From positions 222,787 through 286,786 of the forward strand of contig JAIQGE010000002.1 of assembly GCA_020072815.1 (NCBI GenBank): a stretch of DNA of 64,000 nucleotides, in the 5' to 3' direction. Under the pieces are notes generated by a model. That model was given only the letters and a program-made list of their open reading frames with translations. It had not been told where the DNA came from and made no database searches. Position numbers and translations under genes: made by a program. Shown piece after piece: positions 25,986-34,828 of the stretch. This DNA is from Terriglobia bacterium. Lineage in GTDB: Bacteria > Acidobacteriota > Terriglobia > Terriglobales > Acidobacteriaceae. Each line of letters opens with the position of its first letter. Positions within the stretch are counted from its first letter, which is position 1.

Positions 25986-26768
25986 CTAAAGCCAGGAAAG
26001 CACCTCCGCGTCCTGCTTCTGGCCGCCGACCACCTGCAGAAAAATTTCTTCCAGCGTAAGCGCGGTGCCTTCATGCCCCGCCACTCGCACTCCGGCGCGC
26101 AGTTCTTCCAGCGACCCCGCCGCCACCAGCCGCCCTTGCCGGATGATGCCGATATGCGTGCAAAGGCGCTCCACCACCTCCATCACGTGCGACGTGAGAA
26201 AGACCGTTCCGCCGTGCGAGATAAAACGCTGCAACAGCCGCTTGAGCGTGGTGGCGGCAATGGCGTCCACGCCTTCAAACGGCTCATCCAGAAACAGGAT
26301 CGCCGGGCCGTGAATCACCGCCGCGGCCAGCGCGGTCTTTTTCTTCATGCCGTGCGAGTAGTCGGCCACCAGCTTGTCCGCCGAATCGTTCAAGTCCATG
26401 AATTCCAGAAGCTCGGCCGTGCGTTCGGCCGCGATAGCGCGGTCCAGGCCGTACATGCGTCCAACAAAGTTCAACAGCTGCGCGCCGGTCAGGCGCTCAA
26501 ATAGCGCCAGCCCTTCGGGCACCACGCCGATGCGGCCTTTGATCGCGACGGCGTTGTGCTCCAGGTCCAGGCCGAGCAGACGGATTTGGCCGCTTGTGGG
26601 CTTCAGCAGGCCGGTCAGCATCTTGATGGTGGTGGACTTTCCCGCGCCGTTCGGTCCCAGGAAGCCGTAGAACTGCTGTTTCTCGACCGTTAGATTCAAG
26701 TCATCCACGGCCACCAGCGAGCTAAACGTGCGGCGCAGCGCAATAGTTTCCAGAACGATCTCAGCCAT
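25986..26768 (-). CDS. ABC transporter ATP-binding protein
   Basis: 260 residues. Walker A GPNGAGKST, signature YSHGMKKK (variant of LSGGQ), Walker B ILFLDEP and the switch His in FLTSH are all present. The sequence context (TGLLKPTSGQIRLLGLDL, IGVVPEGLALFERLTG) is that of ABC-2 type exporter ATPases. It powers the adjacent permease. The stop lies inside the possible upstream extension of the permease, so the genes overlap or nearly so. Confidence 0.92.
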   Translation of the reverse strand: MAEIVLETIALRRTFSSLVAVDDLNLTVEKQQFYGFLGPNGAGKSTTIKMLTGLLKPTSGQIRLLGLDLEHNAVAIKGRIGVVPEGLALFERLTGAQLLNFVGRMYGLDRAIAAERTAELLEFMDLNDSADKLVADYSHGMKKKTALAAAVIHGPAILFLDEPFEGVDAIAATTLKRLLQRFISHGGTVFLTSHVMEVVERLCTHIGIIRQGRLVAAGSLEELRAGVRVAGHEGTALTLEEIFLQVVGGQKQDAEVLSWL

Positions 26769-26849
26769 GTTGCTCCATGGTCAGCAAAATGAAGAACTCC
26801 CCAGCCTGATGCGACGGCGAGGTTTTAGTTTAGCGCAGTTCCCCGCGGA

Positions 26850-26855
26850 TATAAT
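26850..26855 (+). promoter_or_regulatory. -10 box of the MFS gene, near-leaderless
   Basis: Perfect TATAAT at 26850-26855, eleven bases before the MFS ATG. A transcription start about 7 bases downstream would leave a leader of only four or five bases. No clear -35 and no ribosome-binding site are seen, consistent with leaderless initiation. Inference. Confidence 0.4.
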
Positions 26856-26866
26856 GGCGCAACCCA

Positions 26867-28075
26867 ATGTCCACCAAGACCTATCCGTACACCATGCTGG
26901 CGGTCCTGACCGGACTGAACATGCTGAACTACATTGACCGCAATGTACTGTTCGGTGTTCAACCTCTGATTCAGAAAGAATTCCCCCGCAGTGATGCCGA
27001 CTATGGCTTTCTCACGTTCGCGTTTTTTATTGCCTATATGGTTGCGGCCCCATGCGTTGGCTGGTTGGGGGACCGCTTCTCCCGCAAGAACATAATGACA
27101 GTGGGCATTCTGATCTGGAGCGGCTTTACGCTGTTCACATGGATAACGCACACGTTTGGCCAACTGCTATTTCGCCATACCATTGTGGGAATTGGTGAGG
27201 CGAGCTATGCGACTATTGCCCCCACGCTCATCGCCGATTCATTTCCCGTCGAGCGACGCGGGCGCATGCTCGCGGTTTTTTTCCTCGGCCTTCCGTTCGG
27301 CAGCGCCCTCGGGCTGATGCTTGGCGGCATCGCCGGGCACCATTGGGGATGGCGCATGCCGTTCATGGTAGCCGGCCTTCCCGGGTTCGCGCTGGCACTG
27401 GTTCTCTGGTTCCTGCCCGAACCGCCCCGTGGATTGTCTGAAGCGGAAGACTCCTCTCCCTCCCGCTCCACCGTGGCCGGGCTGGCTAGAAACGGCGCCT
27501 TCATAACGGCAACGCTTGGCATGGCCATGTATACCTTTGCCGTCGGCGGCCTGCAGCAGTGGATTCCAACTTTTCTTGTGCGCTTGCGCCATGTGCCGGT
27601 CGACAAGGCTGGGATCATTTTTGGGGGCATGGCTGGCTTCAATGGGATTGTCGCCACACTGCTTGGCGGATGGATTGGCGATCGCCTGCTCAAGCGTTAC
27701 TTCGGCGCTTATTACACTTTTTCCGGCATCGCAATGTTTGTGGCGGTGCCGTTGATGGTGGCCACGGTTTATGTGACCGGAAGTCTTATGTTCGCCGCCA
27801 TGTTCTTGGCTATATTCTTTCTCCTCCTTGGAACGGCGCCCACGAACGCGGCGTTGGTGAACTCTGTGGCCCCTAGAATCCGTTCTACCGCGCTGGCGGT
27901 GAACATTTTTGTGATTCACCTGCTGGGAGACGCAACCTCCCCTTACCTGATCGGCGTGATTTCCGGCAGGACCTCTCTTCAGACCGGGTTCTGGGTGGCC
28001 TTCGCCGCCGCTGCGCTCTCTGGAATTGTCCTTATCTATGGCGCCCAATTCGCGCCGCGCCCCAAGGCCGCCTGA
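26867..28075 (+). CDS. Major facilitator superfamily transporter, spinster-like
   Basis: 402 residues with twelve membrane helices. YTMLAVLTGLNMLNYIDRNV and the loop GWLGDRFSRKNIM (A-motif variant D-R-x-x-R/K) are MFS features; GEASYATIAPTLIADSF resembles spinster-like lysophospholipid or organic-anion transporters. The substrate is unknown. The next gene starts three bases after its stop, so the pair is probably co-transcribed. Confidence 0.87.
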   Translation: MSTKTYPYTMLAVLTGLNMLNYIDRNVLFGVQPLIQKEFPRSDADYGFLTFAFFIAYMVAAPCVGWLGDRFSRKNIMTVGILIWSGFTLFTWITHTFGQLLFRHTIVGIGEASYATIAPTLIADSFPVERRGRMLAVFFLGLPFGSALGLMLGGIAGHHWGWRMPFMVAGLPGFALALVLWFLPEPPRGLSEAEDSSPSRSTVAGLARNGAFITATLGMAMYTFAVGGLQQWIPTFLVRLRHVPVDKAGIIFGGMAGFNGIVATLLGGWIGDRLLKRYFGAYYTFSGIAMFVAVPLMVATVYVTGSLMFAAMFLAIFFLLLGTAPTNAALVNSVAPRIRSTALAVNIFVIHLLGDATSPYLIGVISGRTSLQTGFWVAFAAAALSGIVLIYGAQFAPRPKAA

Positions 28076-28077
28076 AG

Positions 28078-29292
28078 ATGCTTTGGTTTTGCTGGATTAC
28101 CGGTGTTGGGCTGGCTCTGGTGTGGACGTTCTCTGTCCTGCAAGCCGCGCTGAACCACCATCGCATGGCTGACATCACGCAGCCAGCGTGGGACCCGCCG
28201 CAGGACACAGCCCTGCCTTCGCTGACCATCGTGGTTCCCGCACGCGACGAAGCCGCCGCCGTCGAACCGGCGCTGCGCTCGCTGCTCCATCTGGATTATC
28301 CCAACTACCAGGTCATCGCCGTGAATGACCGCTCCACTGACGAAACGGGAAGAATCATGCAGCGGCTGGCTTCGGATCGAGAGGCTCGCGGCCGGTTGCG
28401 CGTGCTCCACGTCCAGAATTTACCGGAAGGCTGGCTGGGCAAAACGCACGCCATGTGGCTGGGCGCGCAACAAACCGCGATTCCCGGCGAGCCGCCCTTT
28501 GGCGCGATGGGGCCGAACGCAGCCAGCGACTGGATTCTGTTTACCGACGCCGACTGCGTATTTCGCCCGGACGCCTTGCGCCGCGCCATGCTCTACGCTA
28601 CTAAGACGGCGATAGACCACCTTGTGGTGTTTCCTACCGCGATCACCGCGTCATGGGGCGAGCGCATGATGATCTCGTTTCCCCAGGTTTCGGCCAACCT
28701 GGCCATACGCCATTGGAAGGTGCGCGACCCCGACGCCAAAGATTCCATCGGCGTGGGCGCTTTCAATCTCATCCGGCGTGCCGCCTACGAAGCCGTTGGC
28801 ACCTATGAAAAGCTGCGGCTGGCGGTAGTGGATGATCTGAAATTGGGCGAAGCGGTCAAAGCAGCCGGTCTGCGGCAGGACGTGGTCTTCGGCCCGGGCC
28901 TGGTCAGCCTGCGCTGGGCGGTGGGCGCGATGGGCGTGGTCGCCAACCTGGAGAAAAATTTGTTTGCCTTCTTCCGCTTCCGCATCAGCCTGGCTTTGGC
29001 GGCGTGCGCGTTGTTGTTCACGCTGTGCATGGCGCCATTCATTGGGCTCATCCTGGCGCCCGGTTGGTCGCGCGCCGGCTTTGCCGTTGCCGTGGCGATG
29101 ATCGCCGGCTTACACGCGATGACCGCGCGCGTCTCGCGCATCTCGCCGCTGATCTTCATTACCTTTCCCCTGGGCGCCGCGCTTTTTCTCTTTGCCGTGT
29201 TGCAATCGGCGTTTCTGGCTTTGCGCGCAGGCGGCGTCACCTGGCGGGGAACAAAGTATTCGCTGAAAGAGTTACGGAAGGGAAGTGGTTGA
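28078..29292 (+). CDS. Family 2 glycosyltransferase, membrane-anchored
   Basis: 404 residues. One N-terminal helix, a GT2 GT-A domain (SLTIVVPARDEAAAVEPALRS in part, IAVNDRSTDETG, LFTDADCVF with the DxD metal motif, GVGAFNLIRR, VVDDLKLGEAVKA), and three C-terminal helices. The pattern is that of HpnB/CrtQ-like lipid-sugar or carotenoid glycosyltransferases. The C-terminal ED/QxxRW-like site seems replaced by LVSLRWAVG. Transfers a sugar from a nucleotide donor; acceptor unknown. Co-directional with and three bases after the MFS gene. Confidence 0.83.
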   Translation: MLWFCWITGVGLALVWTFSVLQAALNHHRMADITQPAWDPPQDTALPSLTIVVPARDEAAAVEPALRSLLHLDYPNYQVIAVNDRSTDETGRIMQRLASDREARGRLRVLHVQNLPEGWLGKTHAMWLGAQQTAIPGEPPFGAMGPNAASDWILFTDADCVFRPDALRRAMLYATKTAIDHLVVFPTAITASWGERMMISFPQVSANLAIRHWKVRDPDAKDSIGVGAFNLIRRAAYEAVGTYEKLRLAVVDDLKLGEAVKAAGLRQDVVFGPGLVSLRWAVGAMGVVANLEKNLFAFFRFRISLALAACALLFTLCMAPFIGLILAPGWSRAGFAVAVAMIAGLHAMTARVSRISPLIFITFPLGAALFLFAVLQSAFLALRAGGVTWRGTKYSLKELRKGSG

Positions 29293-29683
29293 CGACATGA
29301 TTGCAACAGAGATGTGACCCACAACGTCAGTGCTTAGGTTGTACATTGCTTTCCTTAACCTGTCATCCTGAGCGAAGCGCCAGGAAGATGTGCGGTTCAC
29401 CGTTGCTGAAAGGCGCGGAGTCGAAGGACCCCGCCGATGCTTCCGACACAAACGCAGCGACGGGGTATTCTCACAAGATTCCTGGACCAGTTGTGTGAGA
29501 TGGGGCCAGGAGATTCTGGGAAAACTCCCCAAAGCCACGTTTAAGGATCTGAGCAGTGTCGGGGTCCTTCGACTCACCCTCGTCCCACGTTGCGGGACTC
29601 GGCCATCGCTCAGGATGACACAGCCCGCGGAGCGTGGCTAAACTTCGCAATCCGCGTTCATCCGCGCAAATTTGCGTAAAGTT
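29293..29683. repeat. Gap with two inverted copies of a TCATCCTGAGCGAAGCG element
   Basis: No gene. A copy reads TGTCATCCTGAGCGAAGCG at 29361-29379 with GGCGCGGAGTCGAAGGACCC at 29412-29431. A second copy in inverse order and orientation has GGGGTCCTTCGACT (29560-29573) and CGCTCAGGATGACA (29607-29620). The outer parts can pair, so the whole 260 bases could form a long stem. A third, direct copy is at 56260-56330. Confidence 0.6.
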
Positions 29684-30601
29684 CTACCGGAACAAGTTCT
29701 TCAAAATGAAAATCGCGTTTGCCGGACGCTCCGCCAGGCGGCGCATCAGGTAGGGATACCACTCCGTCCCGAAGGGAATATAAACGCGGCAGCGCCAGCC
29801 GTCTTTGATCAGTTTGAGTTGCAGGTCGCGGCGCACGCCGTACAGCATCTGGAACTCGAAAGCTGAAGCTGGAATCTTTTCCTTTTGCGCAAATTCGATG
29901 GTCGCGCGGATCATCTTCTCGTCGTGCGTGGCGATGCCATGGTACACGCCGCTCTTCAGCAGCATCTTCATCAGCTTGATGTAGTTGGCGTCAACGTCGG
30001 CTTTGTCCTCGAAGGCGATGTCCGCCGGTTCTTTGTATGCGCCTTTGCACAGCCGCACGCGGATTCGCCCGGCGATGAGTTGTTCAACGTCTTTTTCGCT
30101 GCGCTTCAAATACGACTGGATCACCGCGCCCACGTGGCCGGCGTTCTCGGCTTGCTGGTGCAGGCGATGGACAAAGTCCAGCGTGCGCTGGGTGTAGGCC
30201 GAGCCCTCCATGTCCACGCGGACAAAGCTGTTGATGCGCACGGCATGCTGCACCAGGTTGGACGCAATCTCATAAGCCATGTTCTCGTTCACGTCCAGCC
30301 CCATGTGCGTAAGCTTAAGGCTCACGTTGGCGTCCAGCCCCTGTGCCGACATCTGGTCCAGCATCTGGTGGTAAAGCTGCGCGCTGTGGCGGGCTTCGTC
30401 AGCGTTGGTGACGTTTTCGCCCAGGTTGTCCACGCTCACGCCCAAGCCCAACTGGTTCATGGCCCGCGTGGCAGCCAGCGCGTCTTCCACTTGCGTGCCG
30501 GCCACAAAGCGGCGGGAAAGCCGCTGGCCAAACCAGGTCTTCTCCGCCGCCGAGCGGATGGACTTGCTTTCAGAAAGTGAGATGAAGGCGGCCCTTAACA
30601 C
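29684..30601 (-). CDS. Proline dehydrogenase
   Basis: 305 residues starting at GTG 30601 with AGGAG ahead. The FAD-binding barrel is recognisable: VSLKLTHMGLDVN, FVRVDMEGSAYTQRTLDF, GAVIQSYLKRSEKDV, RVRLCKGAYKEP (the ProDH signature) and FQMLYGVRRDLQ. It oxidises proline to pyrroline-5-carboxylate, passing electrons to the quinone pool. It is the short monofunctional form; no P5C dehydrogenase is adjacent, so the second step must be encoded elsewhere. Confidence 0.93.
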   Translation of the reverse strand: MLRAAFISLSESKSIRSAAEKTWFGQRLSRRFVAGTQVEDALAATRAMNQLGLGVSVDNLGENVTNADEARHSAQLYHQMLDQMSAQGLDANVSLKLTHMGLDVNENMAYEIASNLVQHAVRINSFVRVDMEGSAYTQRTLDFVHRLHQQAENAGHVGAVIQSYLKRSEKDVEQLIAGRIRVRLCKGAYKEPADIAFEDKADVDANYIKLMKMLLKSGVYHGIATHDEKMIRATIEFAQKEKIPASAFEFQMLYGVRRDLQLKLIKDGWRCRVYIPFGTEWYPYLMRRLAERPANAIFILKNLFR

Positions 30602-30692
30602 AAGGCTCCTGCACGGCGGGAATTAGTCATGAGAGGCAAACATATTTTTGTAACACATCACCGAACTTTGGCAAACTCAGGTTTGCGTCAAC

Positions 30693-30732
30693 CTGATCAC
30701 CCGATGACCCGATCACGCGCGATCACCCGATT
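30693..30732. repeat. 8-bp minisatellite (CCGATCAC)
   Basis: Units CTGATCAC, CCGATGAC, CCGATCAC, then GCGCGATCAC, CCGAT, just after the thioredoxin reductase stop. Related arrays are at 32436-32487, 32572-32611 and 58422-58447. Confidence 0.65.
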
Positions 30733-30735
30733 TCA

Positions 30736-31701
30736 TTACCGCCCGTGTTCCTCCAAGAATTTCTCCACCTCAATCGCCGCGGCGCAGCCTGATCCGGCGG
30801 CGGTAATCGCCTGGCGATAGCGGCGGTCCTGCACGTCGCCGCAAGCATAGACGCCGGGGACGTTGGTGTGGACAAAGTCGCGGGTCTTGAGGTAGCCGTC
30901 GTGGTCCATGTCCAACTGGCCGCTGAACATCTTGGCATTGGGCACATGGCCAATGCCCAGGAACATGGCACTGGTGGGCAGGTCCCAGACTTTTTGGGTC
31001 TTCACGTTGCGCAGCTTCAGCGCCGTCACTTCTTTCGCTGCGACATCTTTCACTTCTTCCACGATCGTGTCCGGCAGGAACTCGATCTTCTCGTGCATAC
31101 GGGCGCGGTCCAGCATGATCTTGGACGCGCGGAAATGGTCGCGGCGATGGATCACCGTCACCTTGGTGGCAAAGCGCGAGAGGAACAGCGCTTCTTCCAT
31201 GGCGGAATCGCCGCCGCCGATCACCGTGATCGGCTTGCCTTTGAAGAAGAAGCCGTCACAGGTGGCGCACGACGAAACGCCGTGGCCGATCAGCGCCTGC
31301 TCGCTGGGCAGGCCCAGCCATCGCGCTGAAGCTCCGCTGGCGATGATCAGCGTGTTTGTCTTCTCCGTTTTGCCGCCGCCAAAATCCAGCGTAAACGGCC
31401 GCTGAGAGAGATCGGCTTTCACCAAGTGGCCGGGCTTGAACTCCGCGCCAAAGCGCGCGGCCTGCTTGCGTATGTTGTCAATCAGTTCCGGGCCCTGTAT
31501 GCCTTCCGGGAAGCCGGGAAAATTTTCCACCAGCGTGGTCATTGACAACTGGCCGCCCGGTTCATGGCCTTCAAAAACCAGCGGCTTCAAGTTGGCGCGG
31601 CCCGCGTAGATGGCGGCGGTGAGCCCGGCGCAGCCGGTGCCGAGAATTACGGTATCGCGAACGGAGTTTTCCATACTGTTGTTTGGATTCCTGAACGGCA
31701 T
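30736..31701 (-). CDS. trxB: Thioredoxin reductase
   Basis: 321 residues. FAD-binding GTGCAGLTAAIYAGRA, redox-active CATC in SSCATCDGFFF, NADPH-binding ITVIGGGDSAMEEALFL, and the C-terminal FAD motif VYACGDVQDRRYRQAITAAG. It passes electrons from NADPH to thioredoxin. Starts are possible at 31701 or at ATG 31674; the choice is open, and the FAD motif begins soon after both. The secreted-protein gene lies just upstream on the same strand. Confidence 0.95.
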   Translation of the reverse strand: MPFRNPNNSMENSVRDTVILGTGCAGLTAAIYAGRANLKPLVFEGHEPGGQLSMTTLVENFPGFPEGIQGPELIDNIRKQAARFGAEFKPGHLVKADLSQRPFTLDFGGGKTEKTNTLIIASGASARWLGLPSEQALIGHGVSSCATCDGFFFKGKPITVIGGGDSAMEEALFLSRFATKVTVIHRRDHFRASKIMLDRARMHEKIEFLPDTIVEEVKDVAAKEVTALKLRNVKTQKVWDLPTSAMFLGIGHVPNAKMFSGQLDMDHDGYLKTRDFVHTNVPGVYACGDVQDRRYRQAITAAGSGCAAAIEVEKFLEEHGR

Positions 31702-31716
31702 TTTGGTTTCAGCGGG

Positions 31717-32415
31717 TCACTTGGACTTCTTTTTCGGCGGCGCTTTCGCGCCTTCCGGCTTGGCGACCTCGGCATTGAGCCAGCTGATGTCCGTGCGGAA
31801 CGCGCTGCGCAGGCCCAGCGCCTTGCGGTAGCGGGCCATCAGGTCCGATGCGTCGCGGAAGAACGGTTCCAGGGCGCTCTGGTCCGCATCCGGGCAACGC
31901 GCCAGCACAATGGACTTCTTTCCATAGCGCTCCAGCCGGATGCGCGTTACCGGCGTATCTACGCTCAGGACGGCGAGGGGTGAAGCGGCGCTCGCGGACA
32001 CGCGGTCTTCGAATGCGATTTCGTGAAAATCTTTGGCGTCACGGCTGCGCAACACCAGGGTCTCCACCGTGTCTTTCTCGTCCGTACTCATGGAGTATTG
32101 CGTGGTCATCAGCGACGAATCCGGCGTCATGTCGCGGCGCAGGCGGACGAACTTGGAGTCCGGCGAATCTTTCATGGTCGCGCGCCCGCGAGACACTTCA
32201 AAATCGCGGCTGAAGGCCGGCTTGACCGCCGCCTTGGCAAACACGCTCTTGATCTCCGCCAGTTCCTCCGCCGGAGGCTTGCAGACGTTCAGCAGGTTCA
32301 GCTTGACCGGCGGCTGGCCCTCCGGAGATTGCGTGGGCTTGGGTGCAGCCTGCTGTGCAGCCGACCAGGCGCTCAGCGACAAGGCAAAGATGACGAGGGA
32401 TGCGGGCTTGAACAC
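31717..32415 (-). CDS. Exported protein, unknown
   Basis: 232 residues with a signal peptide (MFKPASLVIFALSLSAWSAA). A Pro/Gln linker is followed by a soluble domain with alternating charged and beta-prone residues (FEVSRGRATMKDSPDSKFV, RIRLERYGKKSIVLA) and a Lys-rich end (PPKKKSK). No family recognised. It lies ahead of trxB in the same direction with a gap of only about 15 bases, so co-transcription is possible. Confidence 0.6.
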   Translation of the reverse strand: MFKPASLVIFALSLSAWSAAQQAAPKPTQSPEGQPPVKLNLLNVCKPPAEELAEIKSVFAKAAVKPAFSRDFEVSRGRATMKDSPDSKFVRLRRDMTPDSSLMTTQYSMSTDEKDTVETLVLRSRDAKDFHEIAFEDRVSASAASPLAVLSVDTPVTRIRLERYGKKSIVLARCPDADQSALEPFFRDASDLMARYRKALGLRSAFRTDISWLNAEVAKPEGAKAPPKKKSK

Positions 32416-32435
32416 GTTGAGAATTCTACAAGAAA

Positions 32436-32487
32436 GATCGGGTGATCGGAATCGGGTGATCGGGTGATCGCGCGTGATCGGGTGATC
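32436..32487. repeat. 8-bp minisatellite (GATCGGGT orientation)
   Basis: GATCGGGT, GATCGGAATCGGGT, GATCGGGT, GATCGCGCGT, GATCGGGT, GATC. Opposite orientation to the array at 32572-32611, so the two can form a stem around a perfect hairpin (CGTAATGC-GGACT-GCATTACG, 32526-32546). Confidence 0.7.
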
Positions 32488-32571
32488 TGAGGCCGGGGAA
32501 ACAACGATTATTCCCGATAGTCCAGCGTAATGCGGACTGCATTACGAAAACGGTGCAGTCGGTGCATTATT

Positions 32572-32611
32572 CCGATCACCCGATCACCCGATGTCCCGAT
32601 GTCCCGATCTC
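32572..32611. repeat. 8-bp minisatellite, five units
   Basis: Five exact 8-bp steps: CCGATCAC, CCGATCAC, CCGATGTC, CCGATGTC, CCGATCTC. It ends at the stop codon of the S9 peptidase gene. Confidence 0.75.
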
Positions 32612-34707
32612 TACTTCAAGTACCCTTCCACCCATTGGTTTACCGTTTGATACCAGAGCTGGCTGTTCTGCGGCTTGAGCACCCAATGGCCTTCGTCCGG
32701 GAAGTAAAGCATTTTGGACGGCACATCCAGCCGCTGCAGCGTGGTGAAAAGTTGGAAGCCTTCCGAGACGTCCAGGCGATAGTCGAGTTGCCCGTGGACT
32801 ACCAGCGTGGGTGTCTTGAAGTTTTTCGCATAGACGTGCGGCGACCACTTGCGGTATTCCTCGCGGTTGTCCCACAGTTTGCCTTTGAATTCCCACTCCG
32901 GGAACCACAGCTCTTCCGTGCTGCCGTAAGCGGATTCAGTATTGAACATGCCGTCATGCGACACCAGGCATTTGAAGCGCGTGGTATGGCCCAGGATCCA
33001 GTTGATCATGTAGCCGCCGTAGCTGGCGCCCAGGGCGCACTCACGGTCTTTATCAATGAACGGGAAAGTTTTCTCCGCGTAGTCCAGGCCGTTCATCAAA
33101 TCAACGTAAGGCTTGCCGCCCCAGTCGCCGTTGATTTCATCAATAAACTTCTGGCCGTATCCGGTGGAACCGCGAGGGTTGATCATGATCACCACGTAGC
33201 CGCTGGCGGCAAAGAGCTGGGCGTTCCAGCGGAACGTCCATTCGTCGCCCCAGGCGCCTTGCGGTCCGCCATGGATCAGGAATTTCACGGGATACTTCCT
33301 TTCGGGGTCGAAGTAGGGCGGCTTCACCAGGAACCCCTGCACTTTTGTCCCGCCGGCGCCCGTGAACCAGAACGATTCAGCCGGCTGCATGATGACCTGC
33401 CGGAGCACCGCGTCATTGACGTGGGTGAGTTGCTGCGCGTCTTTGTCACCGAGGTTGAGCTTGTAGATATCATTCGGGGCGCGGATGGACATACGGGAGA
33501 AGACCAAGGTCTTCCCATCGGGCGTGAATTGCAGATCGTCGTTGGCGCCGCGCGCGATTTCGCGAACGCCCACAGGGTGGCGGCCGCTGGCATCAATCGG
33601 AAAGCCCTTCTTGGCCAGGACCTGATCGAAGTTGAGATCCAGCGCGTAAATCGGGATCTCGCCTTTGTCTTCAGAAGTGAAATAAATGGAAGCGGAGTCG
33701 GGCGACCACACGATGCTTTCCACCCAATGGTCAAAATCCTCCGTCCGGTTGCGAATTTGTCCGGTGGCGCGATCGTAGGTCACCAGCCGGAAGCGGTCAC
33801 TCTCATACCCGGCGCGTTCTTGCATGCGCCATGCCAGCCACTTTCCGTCCGGCGAATACAGTGGAGTGGAGTCGCCGCCCGGGCTGGTGCTCAGCTTTTT
33901 CGGTTCACCGCCGGTGATGGGCACGACAAAGATATCGTTGTTGGTGCTGATGGCTTCCACTTCATCGTAGTTGCTGGTAAAAGCCACTTCCTGTCCGTCA
34001 GGCGAGATGGCGTAGTTGTCCTGGCCGCCCAGGCTGAACGGCGGTACATCATGGTCCCCGCGCGTAAGGTCCTTGGCGGTCCCGCCTTCGCTGGGAACCA
34101 CAAACAAGTGCGAGCGCTTGAAGCTGGTGTAGTGGTTCCAGTGGCGATAAAGCAGTTTGGTGAAGACCTTGGCCTTCACCTTGGCGCTGGCTTCGTCGCT
34201 GGACTTGTTGCAAGCATCGTCGCCGCAGCCGGGATAGACTTCCGAAGTAAAAACAATGTTCTTGCCGTCGGGCGACCAGATGGCGCCGTCAGCTTCCGTG
34301 GAAATATTGGTGATCTGCTTGGCCGCGGACGCAGGGCGGCCCTCTTCGGCGTTGAAATCGATGGTATAGACCTGCTGGCTGCCGCCGTGAGAGCTGACAA
34401 AGAGAAACTTCTTGCCGTCCGGCGACCAGCGGGGGCCGGACTCGCCGGCGGGGTCAAATGTTATCTGGCGTTCCGGGCCGCCGCCCACGGGAACCAGCCA
34501 AATGTGTGAGGTCCGCGTGTTGGATGCCAGTTCCACGGTGACCGCGGTATACAGCACCCACTTGCCGTTGGGTGAGACCACCGGGCCGCCGATGCGCTTG
34601 AGCGCCATCATGTCTTCAAAGGTGAAGGGCCGCTTGGCAGCGGGTTGGGCGAAAAGCTGGCCCAAAGCAATGACGATGACTAGGGCAAGCTGGATAAAAC
34701 GGCGCAT
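32611..34707 (-). CDS. S9-family prolyl-oligopeptidase-like serine peptidase, secreted
   Basis: 698 residues. A signal peptide (IQLALVIVIALGQLFA) is followed by a WD40/TolB-like beta-propeller of repeats such as PRWSPDGKKFLFVSS, AIWSPDGKNIVFTSE and YSPDGKWLAW. The C-terminal alpha/beta hydrolase domain has the triad Ser562 (GASYGGY), Asp642 (HGQLDYRLDV) and His674 (PDEGHWV). Typical S9C acylaminoacyl-type peptidase length. It cleaves short peptides outside the cytoplasm. Divergent from the next gene. Confidence 0.92.
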   Translation of the reverse strand: MRRFIQLALVIVIALGQLFAQPAAKRPFTFEDMMALKRIGGPVVSPNGKWVLYTAVTVELASNTRTSHIWLVPVGGGPERQITFDPAGESGPRWSPDGKKFLFVSSHGGSQQVYTIDFNAEEGRPASAAKQITNISTEADGAIWSPDGKNIVFTSEVYPGCGDDACNKSSDEASAKVKAKVFTKLLYRHWNHYTSFKRSHLFVVPSEGGTAKDLTRGDHDVPPFSLGGQDNYAISPDGQEVAFTSNYDEVEAISTNNDIFVVPITGGEPKKLSTSPGGDSTPLYSPDGKWLAWRMQERAGYESDRFRLVTYDRATGQIRNRTEDFDHWVESIVWSPDSASIYFTSEDKGEIPIYALDLNFDQVLAKKGFPIDASGRHPVGVREIARGANDDLQFTPDGKTLVFSRMSIRAPNDIYKLNLGDKDAQQLTHVNDAVLRQVIMQPAESFWFTGAGGTKVQGFLVKPPYFDPERKYPVKFLIHGGPQGAWGDEWTFRWNAQLFAASGYVVIMINPRGSTGYGQKFIDEINGDWGGKPYVDLMNGLDYAEKTFPFIDKDRECALGASYGGYMINWILGHTTRFKCLVSHDGMFNTESAYGSTEELWFPEWEFKGKLWDNREEYRKWSPHVYAKNFKTPTLVVHGQLDYRLDVSEGFQLFTTLQRLDVPSKMLYFPDEGHWVLKPQNSQLWYQTVNQWVEGYLK

Positions 34708-34828
34708 CTGGCCTCCTCGACAAGCACGAGGAGTCTAACTATTTTTTCGCTTTCAGGCCAGTGCCGCGGGGCGATACTATTTCTCCAGATTCAAGCAATA
34801 TTCTTTTTGGGGGCCAGGGCCGATAACT

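Noticed and set aside
32530..34509. A 659-codon plus-strand open frame opposite the S9 peptidase
   Set aside because: No ribosome-binding site, no family pattern, and complete overlap with a peptidase having an intact catalytic triad on the other strand.
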